Below are positions 10,905-23,355 of a DNA stretch of 64,000 nt, one piece after another (position 1 is the first letter of the stretch; every line of letters begins with the position of its first letter). A program made the position numbers and the translations under genes. Source of the DNA: Podospora comata (lineage: Eukaryota > Ascomycota > Sordariomycetes > Sordariales > Podosporaceae). The DNA lies in NCBI GenBank assembly GCA_017354895.1, contig CP071493.1:6200001-6264000 (forward strand). Direction: 5' to 3'. Below the pieces are notes generated by a model. The model was given only the letters and a program-made list of their open reading frames with translations. It did no database searches and was not told the origin of the DNA.

Positions 10905-12932
10905 TCAGCCTTTGTTTTCCAATAGCCGCCTAGTAGAGACTACGTCCCCCATCTGAAGAATGCTACGTCCTGTATGCTCGATGGAGCGCGCGCCACGAGG
11001 TTTCCCGTCATGATTCACCATTTCCCGATGGCCAACTGGCGGCTCTTCTGAGATTTCGATATAGAAGCCGCGCTTAGTTCTTCTCTGACCACCTTGTGGG
11101 CCTGCCTTTCTCCAGGCCAACCGGCGGCGCGCGGCTGTAAACGCGCTTACAGTCGCAAAAGCTGTCTAGAATATGTCTGTTGGTTGGTGTATCAGAGACT
11201 GCGAGCTGGTACGTATCCTTCGCCGTTGACTCTAGTGAAGCTATTGGATCAGCAGTCAAAGGTCTTGGTGCTACCTTGTCCCTGCGAATATAACCTCGAC
11301 AGAGCGCGCGCCTGCTCCTCCGGCAACCCTTTGGCAACTGGGCCTCATGGAGGGTCTGGACAACCTTTGGATCTCTGAAGCGGTTTCTGGTGCCAGCGGC
11401 TCTCGTCGTCCTTCTTTTTTCTTGAGGGTATGCTTCGGGCACACCATTACTCCCGCTCATGGACTGAGAAGATGGTGGGCATGGCGAGTCCAAACACCTA
11501 ACTTGAACTAGAATCGGTTGGCAGGATGTGATGGATACTGTTGGTTTCCCTGTTAGATCGAAAGCGTAGCCGCTATTGACTTTCCAACAGCTTTCCAAGT
11601 TCAAGGAGGATGCGGGTAGCCGCGTGAACCACCCTGTTCGACATCGCTGACCAGGTGGTCACGCCATGCCAGTGATACCGATGGTGCCGGTATTTTTCTC
11701 CGAGAAGGTCTCCATTGTAGGCCTGTGTCATGACGCTCAGTGCATTTCCATCCGTCTTTGCTGATGTGACCTTCGAACATTGAGTTGAGTGTGAGCAGGA
11801 AAAAGCATGGGACTCGCACCAAGTGCTTGATATACCCCGTCAAGTAGTTGACGCTCTTGAAACAGGAGCCAGCTACGCAAGATACGCCGCTCTCCTTGAA
11901 CAGAAACACCTGTTATCAAGACTCGGTTACAATTTAGACTACGGTTGCGATCCTCTTCGCTTGTGAGCAACTATGGTTTCCCAACATTCATGGCTTCGGC
12001 CAACGACTATGCTCGACACACGCCACTTATGTGCGCTCGCTCCTTCTCTGTGCAAGCCTGTATGTTGCTGGATCCTGCTGGCGTTACGAGCGCCTCCGAA
12101 GGATCTGTAACCTCACCTTCCTCTCGAAGGGGACCATCAGAATGGCCAGGCCCACCTGATACCCTTTGCTATGTAGGTGAGCGACACCGTCCGCTCATCG
12201 GCCGAGAACTCTGCGGTTTAACCTCACATTTTACCCATGGTGATGGGTGCTCATGACTGTTCTGAGCGGAGGTGTTCCCAACATGATGCAGCCCAGCATC
12301 ACAATGACCCTGACCGCTTGTCCTGTGCCTTTGACATATGCCTCCAGAGGCCTTGCCATAAGGTAACCTGGCAGTAGTTCATGCACAAGGCGCAGTATCA
12401 CTTCAGACCCCGGTCGTCCCGGGCAGGATTGGTCCCTGCTAGTTGTGTGTATGCCTGCTTGATTCCATTCTTGACTCAGAAGGAGCACTGATGGTTGTGC
12501 GACACCCTCGGCGAGGGTCAGACCTGTTGTCTGAAAGACAAAGGGGCGTAAGGTAGTGTCGGACTTGGCCGGTGTTGTGACATGCAATATTATCGGCTGG
12601 GTCACCGCGAGGAACAAGGAGTTTGTAGGAACAGATCGGTTAAGTCGATGTCGTGGTACGGGCTGGCATCGAGGAGAACTTGAAGGCGGCAGCTCGGTTG
12701 CTCGAGCAGTATCTCTTGAAGTTAGAAATGGCTTCCCAGGAGGCGCAATATTGTGGACTTGAGCGTACATACCTGTTTGCAGCAGCGGCTGGTGTGACAA
12801 CTCCTGGCCGAGAAGTTTCGATAACTGCCGACAAGGCGACCAAAAGACAAGTAAACAAATTGAGCGTGAATATAGTAAGCGGTTCCTGCCCTCATTAGCA
12901 ATTCTGCCTCCTCTCATTGCCCAATATATCAT
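10905..12932 (-). pseudogene. Possible decayed CFEM / Pth11-like membrane receptor
   Basis: On the minus strand several short frames carry pieces resembling a CFEM-type seven-transmembrane receptor in the right order. There is a hydrophobic leader (FTCLLVALSAV, near 12850) and an intact-looking intron (GTATGT, CTAAC, TTCAAG; 12773-12715). A CFEM-like ELPP followed by LLDASPYHDIDLTDL comes next, in two frames. Then VILRLVHELLPG and a membrane-like segment MLGCIMLGTPP ending in HHHGMGK lie near 12240. Further down, a WSAMSNRVVHAATRILLEL segment lies near 11640, and a hydrophilic tail (KRGFYIEIS, SILQMGDVVSTRR) ends at 10905. Expected cysteines are missing, and frame changes and stops separate the pieces. 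It could be a relic or chance; similarity is judged from memory of the family. Confidence 0.3.
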
Positions 12933-15900
12933 AACGTGATGGCAGCTATTCGCTGATGAAGCCCACCGACCACCCCATTCCTACTCATCTTTTGAGGGAC
13001 CACTCAGTCGACCTTGAAGGATGCCTGCCAGCCTTACCCTCGACAAAACCAGTTCGAAGTGGCGTTTGAACAGACGCTATCATGCCCCATCTTGTGTTCT
13101 CAATGCATTTCTGCTGTGTGAGTTGATTGGGCAGCAAGGCAATGATGCCCAATCGTCACAGAGCTCTGATCGGCAGTCAAACCACATCAACACCAAAGCT
13201 CATAGCTTGGTAAAACTCTCCAATTCCACCACAGGGCATTGCGTGGACAGCAACTCAGGTAGTTGGCATCCATGTCATGGAGGGTGAACATCCGTTGAAT
13301 GACGATTCCACAACAGGGGCTCACAATCAAGACCTATCCATTTGTGTCATTATGGGCGCAAAGCCAGAAGCAGACTTGCCACTTGGGGCTTGCAATTCCA
13401 GCTGTTCATCTTGCTCTGCCGTCTCCGCCTCGTCATGCGGAGGAGACAGCACGCTGCGATGTTAGACTCGGTGGCAGTTCAGCCGCCGGGCCTCGATCAT
13501 CTCTCCATCCCATGACATCGGGTCATCACAAGCTACGCTCGAGTCACAGTGGAGGTAGAACGAGCATATCACCCGGTGATGCCGTAGCAGTTTGGTGACT
13601 GAACCGGGCGGAAGTAGTACACCAGGTAAGAACAAGCCAAGCAGGATCATCTCATCATCAGCCCGAAATGAAGCCGACATCGTCGTTGCCACCGTCAACC
13701 TTCATTGCCCTTCACAGTTGTGAACCATGGAATGGACCGCGCAAGAATTCCCTTCAGCCTCATCTGAGCCCAAGACCGATAGTCATGTTCTGGAACAAAA
13801 TGGATTTCCACAGCTCATCAATGGCTGGCCCTGCTGGACTCATCCTGTCCAACCAACATGACAAGCCAACACCACCACAAGGCTTCCAGGTAAGCTCTAA
13901 CGGGAAGATGTAGGAGGATAGATCTGGCCCTTTACAATACCTCCCATGTTTGACCCCAACCTTCCCGTTTCCTTGTCTTTTCGTCGTTAAGGACGTAAAC
14001 AATCCCAAACTGTCGATATTGTCAGGAGGTGCCAGGACCAATCTGATAACCCACTCTGACACTTCAACCAATTATCTCCCCAGTACCCCCTCTTCAAATA
14101 ACAAACATCTGACATTGCCAATCCCCCGGAGTACCTCCCCGTGTTTACGGTTACAAAAGGCACCTTAAAACGTGGAAACCAAGATATCTCCCCGCTCTCA
14201 CTGTCGAATGAGAGCCCAACGATCATCCTCTACACTTCTATTCGCTACACGGAAAGCAGCAGCTTTTCAGACGCCCCGTTGCGGGGAACCATAATGGAGG
14301 GAGCTTATTACTGGATGTGGAAAGGCTTTCCTTTTGACGATGAGAGTGAGGCTTGACGTTGGGTTATCAACATTCGTGATGTAAGGTTCTTGGGAAGCCC
14401 AAGACCTAGAGTCACGGGTCGGCTGATGGACAGGCAGAAATGAATAGAACCGGAGCCATACCGACAAGCCGGCCAACACAAACCCATGGCAACAGCTGCA
14501 CAGAAAGGGTCAAGTGATGCCATGCTATGCCAGCCTCCGAGCTCTTCGTCCTCAGCTCCGGCGTCGTACATACATTACATACAGACTCCGCCAAGCCACA
14601 TTCTATATGTTGTGGTATGCCAAAAAGAGCAAGATAAGAAAAGAAGTAATCAAGATATCACGCAACACACACACACACACACACACACACCCACACTCAC
14701 ACACAAAAACCGCAGCCCTCCGAAGATGTTACCCACCCTCCATCGGCATCACCACCATCCCCGTCGGGTAGAGTTCCGGTATTGTTTCAGCAGTCGAGAA
14801 GAAGCAAAGTATGAAAGCCTACGTAGCAAGCGAGACATGAAAGTAGTTCCGAGGGGAGTAAGAAATCTGGGGTAATCACCCCGTTGCCTTTGTGCAACCT
14901 GCTCCCGACCTTGAAGGTCCGTCCATCAGTCGAGTGTGTTCTCAAAGGTCCCTCATTCCGTTGCGCTCAAGGAACTTCTCCTCGCGATACGCCACGCGAC
15001 CCGACCCATATCAAGACCAAGGCGCGGTATCGGATTGAAGGGGTGCAAGCAGAAAACATCATCAAGATGTGAAAAGCGAAATTGCATTACCAGCATCACA
15101 GCGTCTGTGTGTTTCGAGTTATAGCGGCAGAGAAGAAGAAGCGATATCATCATCATGGTGGTAATTTCTACGCGCCCTGTGGGAGATGAGAAACAGGCTT
15201 GCCCACGGGGGTTGTGAATCTGGTCAAGCGCGACATTACACATTTACAAAATTTGACCGGGGGGTTGTGGCGTGGTCGTCTTCCAAGAACTCTTCTATGA
15301 ACTTGAGAATGACCCGCTGGTGTGAGTGTGTGACTGGTACTGTAGGATGAAACCGATAGGGCTCGGAGAGAGAGTGAGAAAATTCACCCAACCGCCAAAT
15401 GGAAAAGGAACTTTTGGGAGAAAGCTGACAGACCTACAGATTGGAACTTCCATGATGCTGGTCTTTCATCATTCCTTTTTTCTTGAAACACGGTACAGCT
15501 GGATAGAAGCGAGCGAGAGCGCCTTCCTATCCCGGAACAGTGGTAGGTGGTTGGGGGCACGGGATAGATGGAGGGGGAGGTGGACATGACCGAAGAAGAT
15601 GGGAGGGGGGTGACAGCTTTCGCGTGATTTGTTGTTCATGTTCACCAAGAAGTTCCGCGATTCGTCCCTCAGAAACGAAGAAGCCCAGTGAAATTCCTGA
15701 AACACGAGGGAAAATCGCCCGTTACGGGTGATTTCTAACCAGTCAGCACACAACGTTGTGAGCCATTCTTGTCCAACCGACTCATCTACTCTCTGTTGTG
15801 AGAGGCTGTGTCTGGTCGCATGCACCGCCTCTTTTGCCCACGCCAAGCCAGCGTGTCTGCTCACTTCCGTGACGCGCAAGAGAAAGATCCGCCAGCAGCC

Positions 15901-18030
15901 GAGAGAGAGCTGCGAGAAAGTGGCGCAGCTGCAGGCTCTCCTCAAGTCTTCAACAAGAACAAGCAAGAGAAGGCTCCCACACCACATCCAGCCAGAAGAG
16001 ACAACACATCTTGCGTTTGATGATACATTGTGTCGTCACCTGATCGGATTCGGTTTAAGGATTCATGCGGAAGATTGGGTGTGGGAGCCCTGCATCGAGT
16101 ATACGATCCCTTCGTGTTTGCGATATATGGCCTCTTTTCTTATTCTGTAAGAGCAACCCTCATTGCCGACGTTATTAATAAGACCATCGAGTAAGTGCAG
16201 AAAACCATGTTCTCTTCGTTCACGGCCCAGTGATTTGCCAGGCCTGGGGTGGGAAGGGCTCGGTCAACCTTTTCGCAGCGGAACTATACCGAACCTACGG
16301 CGCAGCGTTGCGTTCCACCCGGCACTGCGGGGGGAGGGGTAGTGTAGGAAGCCACGATGAAAAGTGATGAGAGAATATCATGAGAAGCTGCAAAACCCCG
16401 CATGGGAATACCGTGGATGTGTGATGGTGATCTGATGGAGGGGCTCGATCTTCAATGTCATGACAAACCACTTCCCGGTTGGCTTCGGACCGCTCATTCT
16501 CGTTTCATGGAACTTTGATGTTGATGTCGGTGGGTGCCGGGCTGTTTGTTCCAGCACCGAGATGCGAAGACGGCAGGCAAAGTGGAGCCGTGACAAGGCC
16601 ATATCCATCATTGGCCCACACCGACTTTTGGGCTTGGTGGTTGGAGTGCCGAGCGTCTTGCCTTTTTCTCAACCCGCGATGCGTTGGCCGCCAGTGGCCT
16701 CGTCACGCCTCCATCTGGCGCCGCTCCCTGCATCCCCGGCTCCTTGGGCTGGCGCCTTTCGCTGCGGGCCAAGCTTTTCCATCTTGACTGCATGTTTGCC
16801 TAATCCGGTGCTGTCAGTTCCCAAGTGCGTGGGAGCCTCTGTTGTTTTCCATGAAGCCTCTCGCTTGGATCGAGATAAGACATTGGCATCTCGTGCACGG
16901 ACTGGCGGGTGTTTATTAGTCGATGGTTGACAACAATTGACAGCCTGTCCAGCTAGGCCCCCTCCGTGCTCCCGCAAGGCCTGGAGAAAGACCGAATTTC
17001 TTATGTGACGTTGCTTGGACTAAATATAGTCTTGTCGAACAACACAGCAGTGTGTGTACAATCGAAGCTGGAAGAGTTGACTTACAGGTTCACAGCGTCT
17101 AGGTCTTACGAGTGAGTGAATCTCCGTCATGCCGATCGCTGGTCAGAGCCCAAAACACCCATCACCTGCTGGTCCCAGCCCGGTATAGCTTGGCCAGTTC
17201 CGAGCTGTCTTGAACCTCACAAGACATTTGTCGACTTTGGGTGCCGTCACCGGTCTGCCTCGCCAGCTGCCGGTGACGAGGACACGCATTAAAGAAGTGC
17301 TTTTCCCTGTGATAGTCCGGCTGGCCCGTTATCCGAATATGCTGGCGTATCGTATCCGAAGCCGAGGACCCTCTCTTGAAGCTCTCAGCCTGGGGAAATA
17401 AGGTACTGCAGATTAATATTCGAAGAACAGTTCCGCGGCATCGCTCTGTGTCCACAGCTGGCCTGCCGTGGCCGACAGTGGTGTCTCGCTTGACGGGCCG
17501 CCCACCTCTTGCGTCACGTCATCCGCAGTTCAAAGAGAGCAGCAGAGCAAGAGTCGAGTGAAGTCGAAACGGACCGGATTGCTGCTTGATGTTTGGGACC
17601 TTGATACTGCGCCGTCCGTACCTCGTCGGGTTCAACCGCTGTCGTGCAAGGCCAGCCAGGCAAGGCTCTACACAGTACACGTCGAAGTACGGTGGTCTCA
17701 TGGAATCAACGCGTCGGCGGTCGCGCCCAATCCTTCGTTGATTTTTGATTTTTTGTATGGGACAATGGAACAGTACAACACATCCAAGGTCGCAAGGCAG
17801 CCCCGCAAAGTTACGAGGTATCTTCCTGCTTCAACGCCCCTCTTCCCCGTTCGGAGCTGGACCCCTCTTTTAAGTGAGGAGCACCCCGCCAGCCACAGCA
17901 AAATGGGCTGCGGGCCGCCCCACTTTGCGAGCTGATTCATCCAACCAAATCCTGCAGTTAAAGAACTCTGACCGCGCCCTCAAATCATCTTTCGGCTCTC
18001 CCTCGTCTCTCCTTCCTTTCCCTCGCACAA
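12933..18030. other. Gene desert, left part
   Basis: About 5 kb with no frame that I can defend as coding on either strand. The longest open frames (for example 15469-15987 minus, 16460-16930 plus) lack family motifs and consistent codon use. The only clear element is a CA repeat near 14.67 kb. Confidence 0.5.
14664..14690 (+). repeat. (CA)n microsatellite
   Basis: A CA dinucleotide run followed by an imperfect CA-rich extension to about 14705. Confidence 0.95.
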
Positions 18031-18178
18031 CCAATCAACCACCCAATCATCCTCTCCACTTGTCAAGCGTTCCAGTGAGGGTGGGAAAAGCCAATCCAAG
18101 CCAATCCGACGAACCCAAAATTTCCATCAAATCAACGGCCGCCCTCGACCGCAAAAGCCAATACGGAGACAGCCCAAT
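18031..18178 (+). promoter_or_regulatory. Cluster of six CCAAT boxes upstream of hapB
   Basis: CCAAT occurs on the plus strand at 18031, 18043, 18091, 18101, 18158 and 18174: six copies in 148 bp, all in one orientation, where about one per kilobase is expected by chance. No intact gene lies between this cluster and hapB at 20778, which encodes the DNA-contacting subunit of the CCAAT-binding complex. Feedback control of hapB through CCAAT sites is known in Aspergillus; the same role here is inferred. Confidence 0.5.
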
Positions 18179-20777
18179 AAGCTGTCAAAGAAGAGAGAGC
18201 CGCAACCTGGCTCCCAAAGTCTAAATCGCGTTCCCTTCCCGTACGGATACCCCGCGCACCGCCCGTGGTGCAAACACCCCCGGGGCCACCAAGCACCAAC
18301 CCGCCGGTGACTGCCCGGTCGCCCGCCAGAAAGCCGGCGCTTTGCAGCCTGCCGAATCCTCCACGTCTCTACCTATATCCCGTGCCCATTGCCTTGCGCG
18401 CAAAGAGTCAAGAGGCGCAGCTCAGCCCTGCAACTGACCTCCCACAGTACGTTTTGTCATTCTTTCTGAGGTTGTTTCATGGCCTTCATCGGCTCGTGTC
18501 GCTACCATGGAAAAGCAGTGTGCATTTCCACCACAACATCCCATATTCATGGCCCAATCCCATCCTTTCCCTTCCCATCCCGCATTGTAGTGCCAAGCTG
18601 GTGCACAATGGCTTCCCCTGGTTCTGGCTGTCAGAAGATCGTCCTGTTAGGTTGTGATGCAATGCGCAGCCCAGCCCCCCCGTCAAGGCAGTCAAGCAAG
18701 TCTTGCACGCATCAGACCCCCCCCCGGGAGAACAGGATGAGGATGGCGGGTCATCGGAACCAGCCCTGTCCCCCTGCTTGGAAGAGGCAAAAGCCCACTC
18801 ACACACTTGCCACAGGCCATCGCTTGGGATCGATTTTTTTTTTTCGTTTTGGGGAACGCAAGATTGTCTGGTCCCCACCCAGAGTTCCCAGCCCAGTTTC
18901 TTAGTTCTCTGTTTTGCAGCCAGTCATCGATCGAGCGCAAAAAGGCACCCAGGACCTAGCAACTAACACGAGCAAATCAGCTTCCGCCCGCGTGAGTCCA
19001 GGAACTGAAATCAACACCATCTGCCACAGGAGACCTATCACCGTCGTCGTCGTCGCGATCACGCCCACCATTGGCCGTCGCGAAGTCCCGTGATAATTCC
19101 TATCTGCGGAGCCCAATTAACCCGGATCCCCCAGGCGTTCAATCAACGACGCTCCCCTTCAGGTCCATCGCGGCTCTTACCACTAGCTGCGACAGCTGCA
19201 ATCTTGGTTGCTGCCGAAGCGGAGTGCAGCCTGTGAAACTACCTATCAAGCAACTGTAAGTTCATCTTGGACCTACCACGATGCGGTTCCAGTGTGTTAG
19301 TTCGCGGGGCTTTCCTTTCTTCCCGTCGGACGGCGCTTTGGTCTTCCCGCAGCTGCATACCACACCGTCGATATCTCTCCTGGCAGGGCAGCAAGGTGCT
19401 TCATTCTTTACCTTCGCGTGACCCCAGAGCTGCTCCTGTCTCTCGCACTTTTCTTTCTTTCAGCTTCAAAATGAAACTCTGAAAACTGACACATTTGCCA
19501 GTTCGGACAGCCGACACAGTAGCTTGCTCATCCGACACCCAACGAAATCGTTGGATTTGACCGGTATGTACACGCCTCTTTCTTCACTGTCTTATCCCAG
19601 TGTCACTCATGATCGATCCGGTCTGGCTGGCAACGGACGGCACGCCGGAACCCCTCAAATTCTGGCACACACACAAACATACACACGTAATCACCGTAGC
19701 TCGGTAGGGTCAAAGACCTGTCTAAGTTTAGACAGCCGGTCAATATCTTCATTGATGTTACCTGTTTGCCTTCCTTGTCAACTCTTTTTGAAACACCACC
19801 GCCCTGGACAGAAGAGGTAGATCGAAGTTCAGAAGATGGAGGGTGTTTGGAGAGGGGTAATGACATGGGGGTTAGCCTTCCCTTTACCACCAGCCCTCTG
19901 CTTCCCAACCCAAAGGCTTGCAGCATCTAGCTCTCCTGCCTGGGATTCCCCTACCGTTCCTTCACCCCTTCCTCTCTGGCGCTGATAACCCTTGCTGGGC
20001 TTTGGGAGCGCGCTGAGTTGGTTGGCAAGGTGGGCCCTTGGGTCGTGCATATTCCGTCATGCATGCCAGCGCATCAGACTGGCACTGGCCCAAGGCGCCA
20101 AAAAGCGAGACTTGACCACCACTCAGGCGCCCTCCTCCCGTCGAATCATCCTGGCCTCTCACTTATATGCCTTCTAGACCCCCAGCACTAACATTTTCGA
20201 TTTGGTAGACTGAGAGAGCCTGCGCCAACGCTGCGTCGTGCTCCCGTTGACAAGCTACCCGTCTCTTGTTGTTCAGACCGTTGGGCCGCGCGAGTCGGGA
20301 ATTTCCCCAGGCTCACCGGCACAGCATCGCAGAAAGCGCTCTCACGTGGCTGCGCTCACCCACGCCATCTCCCGAGAGGCCTTGGACTGAGCCACCCAAG
20401 TTTTGCCCCGCGACTACATCAGCCTGCATATGCTGTGGTGCGACCAATTGCACGGCACCCCTACCTTTTAATCGAGTGCCAACGCATCACTCCCAATAGA
20501 TTGGGTGCACATCCAGCCCAATCCACAGGTACAGAGTGACTTTGGAGCTTTAACCCACACAGTGAGCCCAAATAGATCAAGGACCTGGCTTCTCTATCAC
20601 CGGCCTTGAACGACTTTTGGCATCAACCCGAGTGGTAAACCAACCTTTCACAGCGCAACCGACACCTCTACTCTCTCATACCGCCCCACTATAATCGGAT
20701 TCCTTCTGTCCCTGCGCTACTGATTATCGCGATTTGTTGCGATTCGTCTCGGCTTCTCGTCGGCACATACTCACAGG
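18179..20777 (+). promoter_or_regulatory. Long upstream and probable 5' leader region of hapB
   Basis: There is no supported coding sequence over 2.6 kb. Candidate leader-intron donors (GTAAGT near 19257, GTATGT near 19564) and an acceptor CACAG directly before the hapB start suggest a spliced 5'UTR, but I cannot place its exons. An inverted CCAAT pair lies at 20492-20505 and further CCAAT boxes at 20444 and 20518. Confidence 0.4.
20492..20505. promoter_or_regulatory. Inverted CCAAT pair
   Basis: CCCAATAGATTGGG is a 14 bp near-perfect palindrome presenting CCAAT on both strands, 273 bp before the hapB start codon. Confidence 0.4.
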
Positions 20778-21701
20778 ATGATGGAATACGCACAATATCA
20801 ACAACAACCACAAAGCGCGCATTCGCAACCACATATTCAGACAGGTTACCCGAGCTCTGCAGGCGGCAACAGCATCACCTCTCCAGCTCACGGAGTTCAA
20901 ACATCCCCGATACTCCCTTCTCAGCATCAACAGCCCTCGCCCACGCAAACCCACAACATGTATCAAACTCAGTATGCCATGCCCCAGCACAACATGCAAT
21001 ATGCTGTGCCGGGGATCCAAGCAGCTGCCATGGCCGCCACTGCTGCTGCTTCTGGATCGTCATATCCCTACATGCCCTCGGACCCAAGTCTGCAGCAGTC
21101 GCCAAGGATGTCTGGTGTTAACCCCAAGAAGGATGGCAGGACAGGCCCTCGTTCGCCTCAGCAGATGAACAGCATGCCGCAGCAAAGACGACTCAGCCAG
21201 GTTAACAGCCCGGGTGTTCCCAATGCGCCAGCCATGCTCAACCATGCCGGCCCACGCTCTACCATCCCGGCCCCGATGACTGCGGCGCAGCAGATGCCCC
21301 CGCCACAGTCCCCCGAAATCGCTTCCGGAGCCGTTGAGGAGTCGCCATTGTATGTCAATGCTAAGCAATTCCACCGGATCCTGAAGCGCAGAGTAGCCCG
21401 ACAAAGGTTAGAGGAAGCGCTGCGTCTTACCAGCAAGGGCCGCAGACCTTACCTCCACGAGTCTAGGCACAATCATGCCATGCGGAGGCCCCGTGGACCC
21501 GGTGGGCGGTTCCTGACAGCCGACGAAGTGGCCCAGATGGAAAAGGACAAGGCAAATGGTGTCGAGACCAAGTTCGAGGACACGGCGACAAAGACATCCA
21601 CGGGTGCCTCGAAAAGAAAATCAGACGGAGGCTCTGCGCCTGCGGCAAAAAAAGCGAAAAGAGCCAACTTGACTCCCGAAGATGAAGAAGACGAGGAGTG
21701 A
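20778..21701 (+). CDS. hapB: CCAAT-binding complex subunit HapB (NF-YA / Hap2)
   Basis: Sequence-specific subunit of the heterotrimeric CCAAT-binding complex (HapB/C/E), which in filamentous fungi governs redox, iron and nitrogen responses and many basal promoters. Single exon, 307 residues. The Gln/Pro/Ser-rich N-terminal part is typical of the activation region. The NF-YA core spans residues 189-250: PLYVNAKQFHRILKRRVARQ (subunit association), then RRPYLHESRHNHAMRRPRG (CCAAT contact), then GGRFLTADEV. The C-terminus has two lysine-rich clusters (SKRKSD, KKAKRA) that could serve nuclear import, and ends in an acidic tail. The ATG ATG start follows CACAGG, which may be a leader-intron acceptor. 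Confidence 0.95.
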   Translation: MMEYAQYQQQPQSAHSQPHIQTGYPSSAGGNSITSPAHGVQTSPILPSQHQQPSPTQTHNMYQTQYAMPQHNMQYAVPGIQAAAMAATAAASGSSYPYMPSDPSLQQSPRMSGVNPKKDGRTGPRSPQQMNSMPQQRRLSQVNSPGVPNAPAMLNHAGPRSTIPAPMTAAQQMPPPQSPEIASGAVEESPLYVNAKQFHRILKRRVARQRLEEALRLTSKGRRPYLHESRHNHAMRRPRGPGGRFLTADEVAQMEKDKANGVETKFEDTATKTSTGASKRKSDGGSAPAAKKAKRANLTPEDEEDEE

Positions 21702-23355
21702 TAGGGGAGTAGTGGCGTTTTTATTTGGCGTGGGCGAAAGAGAAAAAAAGACGGGATGCGTTTTCCCACTCTATACCCAGTATTTTCTTATGTTGAAAGA
21801 AAGGTCATGATGTTATGACAGCCAACCTACTCTTGTTTACTCGAAATATTGGGATTGCGTGAGCAAACAACCGGACTGGTTCTGTTTTTGGCGAGGAGTA
21901 GGAGTCTTGGGGGGAAGGGGGGTGATGTCGTGTGTTTTACACTTGATCCTTCTTCAGATTGGGCAACGATACTTCCTTTTTATTTTATTTTTCTTATTGG
22001 GGTGTTTTATAAGCGCTTTTGCATCGACACACCAATGGGGCCTTTTAGTCCTTCCTGTTTCCTCTTTTTACTCTTCGAATACACTTCGCCTCACAGCAGC
22101 AAACCAAAGCATAGCGTTCGGTCTCGGTCGGTGGGAAACTCACGGGGTGTGGGACGGGTCGGGGAGAGGGAGGACAGGAGAATGGGAATACCGGTGTTTT
22201 CACTTATTTCCTATTCTCTGAAATCATCTGGAATGGAAAGGAAAGATTGCACAAATATTTTATGAAATGGGTCACGACGGGATACCCCCCTTTTTTTTTT
22301 GTTTTTTTTTTTTCTTCGCAACATTGCGCCCGCGCCTTTTTGTTACTTTATGTTCGCAACACATACACACACACTTATACCTTCTTTTCAGCGTACTCTA
22401 TATCTGTGATTTACTTTGTGTTGTTTTGATTTCATCATATCACTTGAAGCGGATACCTTTTCGTTTTCTTTTGCCTCGATTAGAGGTTTGTGGGTTTGCG
22501 GGTCGGGTTACCCAGAGAAGCCTGGGGTGATCAAAAAAACTTGACGAGTACGTACACATGGAGTCTTTCGAAAGAGGAACGGAATTTAAGAGTATGGCGC
22601 AGTTAGCTCAGTTTCGGGTCTGTTTTGGTTCGGAATCGCGATGCGTTTATGCCGTCTTTACCTTTGATGCTGTAGACAATGTACCAACAGCCAATCCTCT
22701 GGCTAGGGTCGGATCTTGACTCTCGTAAAAGAAACAGTGAACCAAGCAAATTGTGCAGAGAAGCTTATTTTTGCTAGCTCCGATCTATAAGATTCAAGAG
22801 ATATATTGCATGTGCCTCCTTATTGGATCAGAGAATGATATATCCTCCTGCATGGCGTCGTGATTTGAAGGGGGTTTGCTCGTGTTGTGGATTGGGTCCC
22901 CCGGGGTGGAGTGGGCGGTCAGCCGATTTGATGGATATGCATTTCAAGGGGGAAGAGAGGAAGGTGAGTGGTCGGTCGGAGGTTTTTGGTCTACCCTTGT
23001 CTACATGGTAGAGGGTCACAGAAGATATGGGATTGCTTCGAGAAGATTAGATTAGATCGGTTGTCAGATGGTGGTGCTGGGTTGGGTGAGCGCTGGTGAG
23101 CAACCTATCCACTGCCTCTTGCCAATTGTGCGCCTAACCTATCAGGCAGCAACAACACCCATCACTGGGAAAAGAGAAATGTGGGGCAAAACTGCCAGCT
23201 TGGGAGCCACACCTCGCTGTTGCTGCTCATTCACCATCAGTCCCAACGCAAGAGAGACGACAGCAGGCATAAACCGGGAAATTAAACGACAGCTTCAACG
23301 ACGAAAGACTTGCATATCGCGCGAATTATTCGACGAGACATAACTATCAAGAAAC
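21702..23355. other. Intergenic region hapB / lsm2
   Basis: Contains the hapB 3' region, with T-rich runs near 22288-22313, and the lsm2 upstream region. No coding sequence or RNA gene is supported. Confidence 0.5.

Noticed and set aside
15469-15987. 172-codon minus-strand frame in the gene desert
   Set aside because: No motif, no plausible composition, and overlapping frames on the other strand of similar length.
16460-16930. 156-codon plus-strand frame
   Set aside because: Composition is erratic and no family motif or splice partner was found.
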